Below are positions 5,608 to 6,554 of a DNA stretch of 6,554 nt, one piece after another; within the stretch, counting starts at the first letter, position 1, and each line of letters starts with the position of its first letter. Source of the stretch: Bacteroidales bacterium (GTDB lineage: Bacteria; Bacteroidota; Bacteroidia; Bacteroidales; F082); contig JADYZK010000354.1 of assembly GCA_020853175.1 (NCBI GenBank), positions 1 to 6,554 of the forward strand. Reading direction: 5' to 3'. Made by a program: the position numbers and the translations under genes. The notes below the pieces were generated by a model. It was not told where the DNA came from, ran no database searches, and was given only the letters and a program-made list of their open reading frames with translations.

Positions 5608-5713
5608 CTTTTAAGTTGGAACTCAATAGAGATTTTTTCGCCTAAGACAGCTTGGCTCTTTGAAAACCATCACCGTCCAGTTTAAACAACTAAACCTCTC
5701 AAACCAATACAAT

Positions 5714-6554
5714 ATGAAACAGCTCCTACAAAACAAAACAGCTCTTCTTTTGCTCAGTTTCTTGTCGGTATTTCAGTTCATGCAAGGACAAGTCTTGCTT
5801 GAGGAAAATTTCAGTTATACCGAAGGGAGTCTTTTGACCAATCAAGGCTGGACAGCACACAGCGGCGGCGGAACCAACGCCATCGCCGTTTCGGCTTCTT
5901 CTATCAGCTATGCCGGCTACCTTTCTTCGGGCATCGGCAACGAGGTAGAGCTTGCCAAATCAGGCCAAGATGTCAACAAAACTTTTGATGAAAAGGAATC
6001 AGGCGTAGTGTATGTCTCTTTTCTCACAAAGGTTTCGGAGGCCTCCACAAGTGGAGATTACTTTTTCCATCTCGGTAAAACAAACATAGGAACTGATTTC
6101 AGAGCCAGGATTTTCGTGAAACGCAACAGCAGCGACAAACTCGCTTTTGGCATTGCCCAAAGCAGCACTACACCCAACTACAGCGGCTTCAATTACAATT
6201 TAAACACCACTTATCTTGTGGTTTTGAAGTTCAATTTTGTAGCCGGTAACAGCAACGATTATTCAGAAATCATTATTAACCCGCCATTGAATGGCGCAGA
6301 GCCTGGCAGCGGATGGATTGAAAACTCAGACAATTCGGGCACCGACCTTGGTGCGATTGGAACGGTGGCTTTACGTCAAGGTTCCAACTCTTCAGGACCA
6401 GTGATGAGGCTCGATGGCATTCGGGTTTCAAGCAATTGGGCCGGAATTGCCGGCACCGGAACGCCTCCTGATTTGACCGTTAATCCTACCAGTCTTTCAG
6501 GATTTAACTATGTAGTGATGTCGGGCCCATCGGCTGAACAAAGTTTTACTGTCA
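5714..6554 (+). CDS. Large secreted protein, N-terminal part (3' truncated)
   Basis: The reading frame starts at ATG 5714 and stays open for 280 codons to the window edge, so the C-terminus is missing. Residues 1 to about 25 form a signal peptide: MKQLLQNK, a hydrophobic run ALLLLSFLSVFQF, then MQGQ. Residues about 28-245 form one module rich in Ser, Thr, Asn and Gly, beginning LLEENFSYTEGSLLTNQGW, with VVYVSFLTKV, NYNLNTTYLVVLKFNF and a closing VMRLDGIRVSSNW. The pattern (a 'feminine-product-like' opening of EDFSY type, and an ending that describes a variable strand) resembles beta-sandwich modules found at the start of exported Bacteroidota proteins. From about 253 a second domain begins: PDLTVNPTSLSGFNY and GPSAEQSFTV, like the Ig-like repeats of such proteins. 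Relatives that I recall often continue into nuclease, phosphatase or lamin-tail domains and end in a type IX secretion signal. None of that is visible here, so the activity is unknown. The gene is divergent from the histidine kinase. Confidence 0.85.
   Translation, partial: MKQLLQNKTALLLLSFLSVFQFMQGQVLLEENFSYTEGSLLTNQGWTAHSGGGTNAIAVSASSISYAGYLSSGIGNEVELAKSGQDVNKTFDEKESGVVYVSFLTKVSEASTSGDYFFHLGKTNIGTDFRARIFVKRNSSDKLAFGIAQSSTTPNYSGFNYNLNTTYLVVLKFNFVAGNSNDYSEIIINPPLNGAEPGSGWIENSDNSGTDLGAIGTVALRQGSNSSGPVMRLDGIRVSSNWAGIAGTGTPPDLTVNPTSLSGFNYVVMSGPSAEQSFTV

Larger units (their letters stand above)
5231..5713. other. Long AT-rich divergent intergenic region, no gene seen
   Basis: About 480 bases lie between the histidine kinase (-) and the secreted protein gene (+). 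No coding frame or structured RNA family was recognised. The region becomes very A/T-rich around 5490-5550, with a TTTAAT-cc-ATTAAA palindrome at 5521-5534 and a run of alternating AT at about 5537-5547. It also holds a perfect 8-bp hairpin at 5471-5493, a TACTTTCG box at 5417-5424 and a better promoter match at 5577-5606. The length and structure suggest a regulated promoter for the secreted protein. Confidence 0.6.

Overview
The window looks like chromosomal DNA of a member of the Bacteroidota. Five things support this: a TonB C-terminal-domain protein of the Bacteroidota type (EYPGG followed by a KYPxxA-like segment), a secreted carboxypeptidase-regulatory-like domain protein, an FtsX of the Bacteroidota type (EEKFTQRKLTGSY N-terminus), start regions without clear Shine-Dalgarno sequences, and promoter -7 boxes resembling TAnnTTTG. 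I cannot place it more finely than phylum from sequence alone.

Layout: (1) 1-444, the 3' end of a TonB-like gene on +, closed by a strong intrinsic terminator (454-498). (2) 574-1209, a small exported carboxypeptidase-regulatory-like domain protein on -. (3) 1210-1512, a divergent intergenic region. (4) 1513-2397, ftsX on +, with its own candidate promoter and a hairpin terminator (2406-2432). (5) 2499-3563, a membrane-anchored endonuclease/exonuclease/phosphatase-fold protein on -, convergent with ftsX. (6) 3564-3697, a short spacer holding an eight-copy degenerate heptanucleotide tandem array. (7) 3698-5209 (or 5230), a sensor histidine kinase on - with a duplicated sensor module. (8) 5231-5713, an AT-rich, gene-free divergent region with hairpins and promoter candidates. 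(9) 5714-6554, the N-terminal part of a large secreted protein on +, which runs off the window.

The genes do not form one operon. Most are single units facing alternate directions, and most have a TAnnTTTG-like box just upstream. What they share is the cell envelope: every product is predicted to be membrane-anchored or exported. The kinase has no response regulator beside it, and ftsX has no ftsE beside it. I found no CRISPR array, transposase, tRNA, rRNA, phage gene or toxin-antitoxin pair, and no convincing new multi-gene system. The points most worth a second look are the heptamer array, the duplicated sensor module of the kinase, the recurring promoter octamer, and the uncharacterised N-terminal module of the secreted protein.
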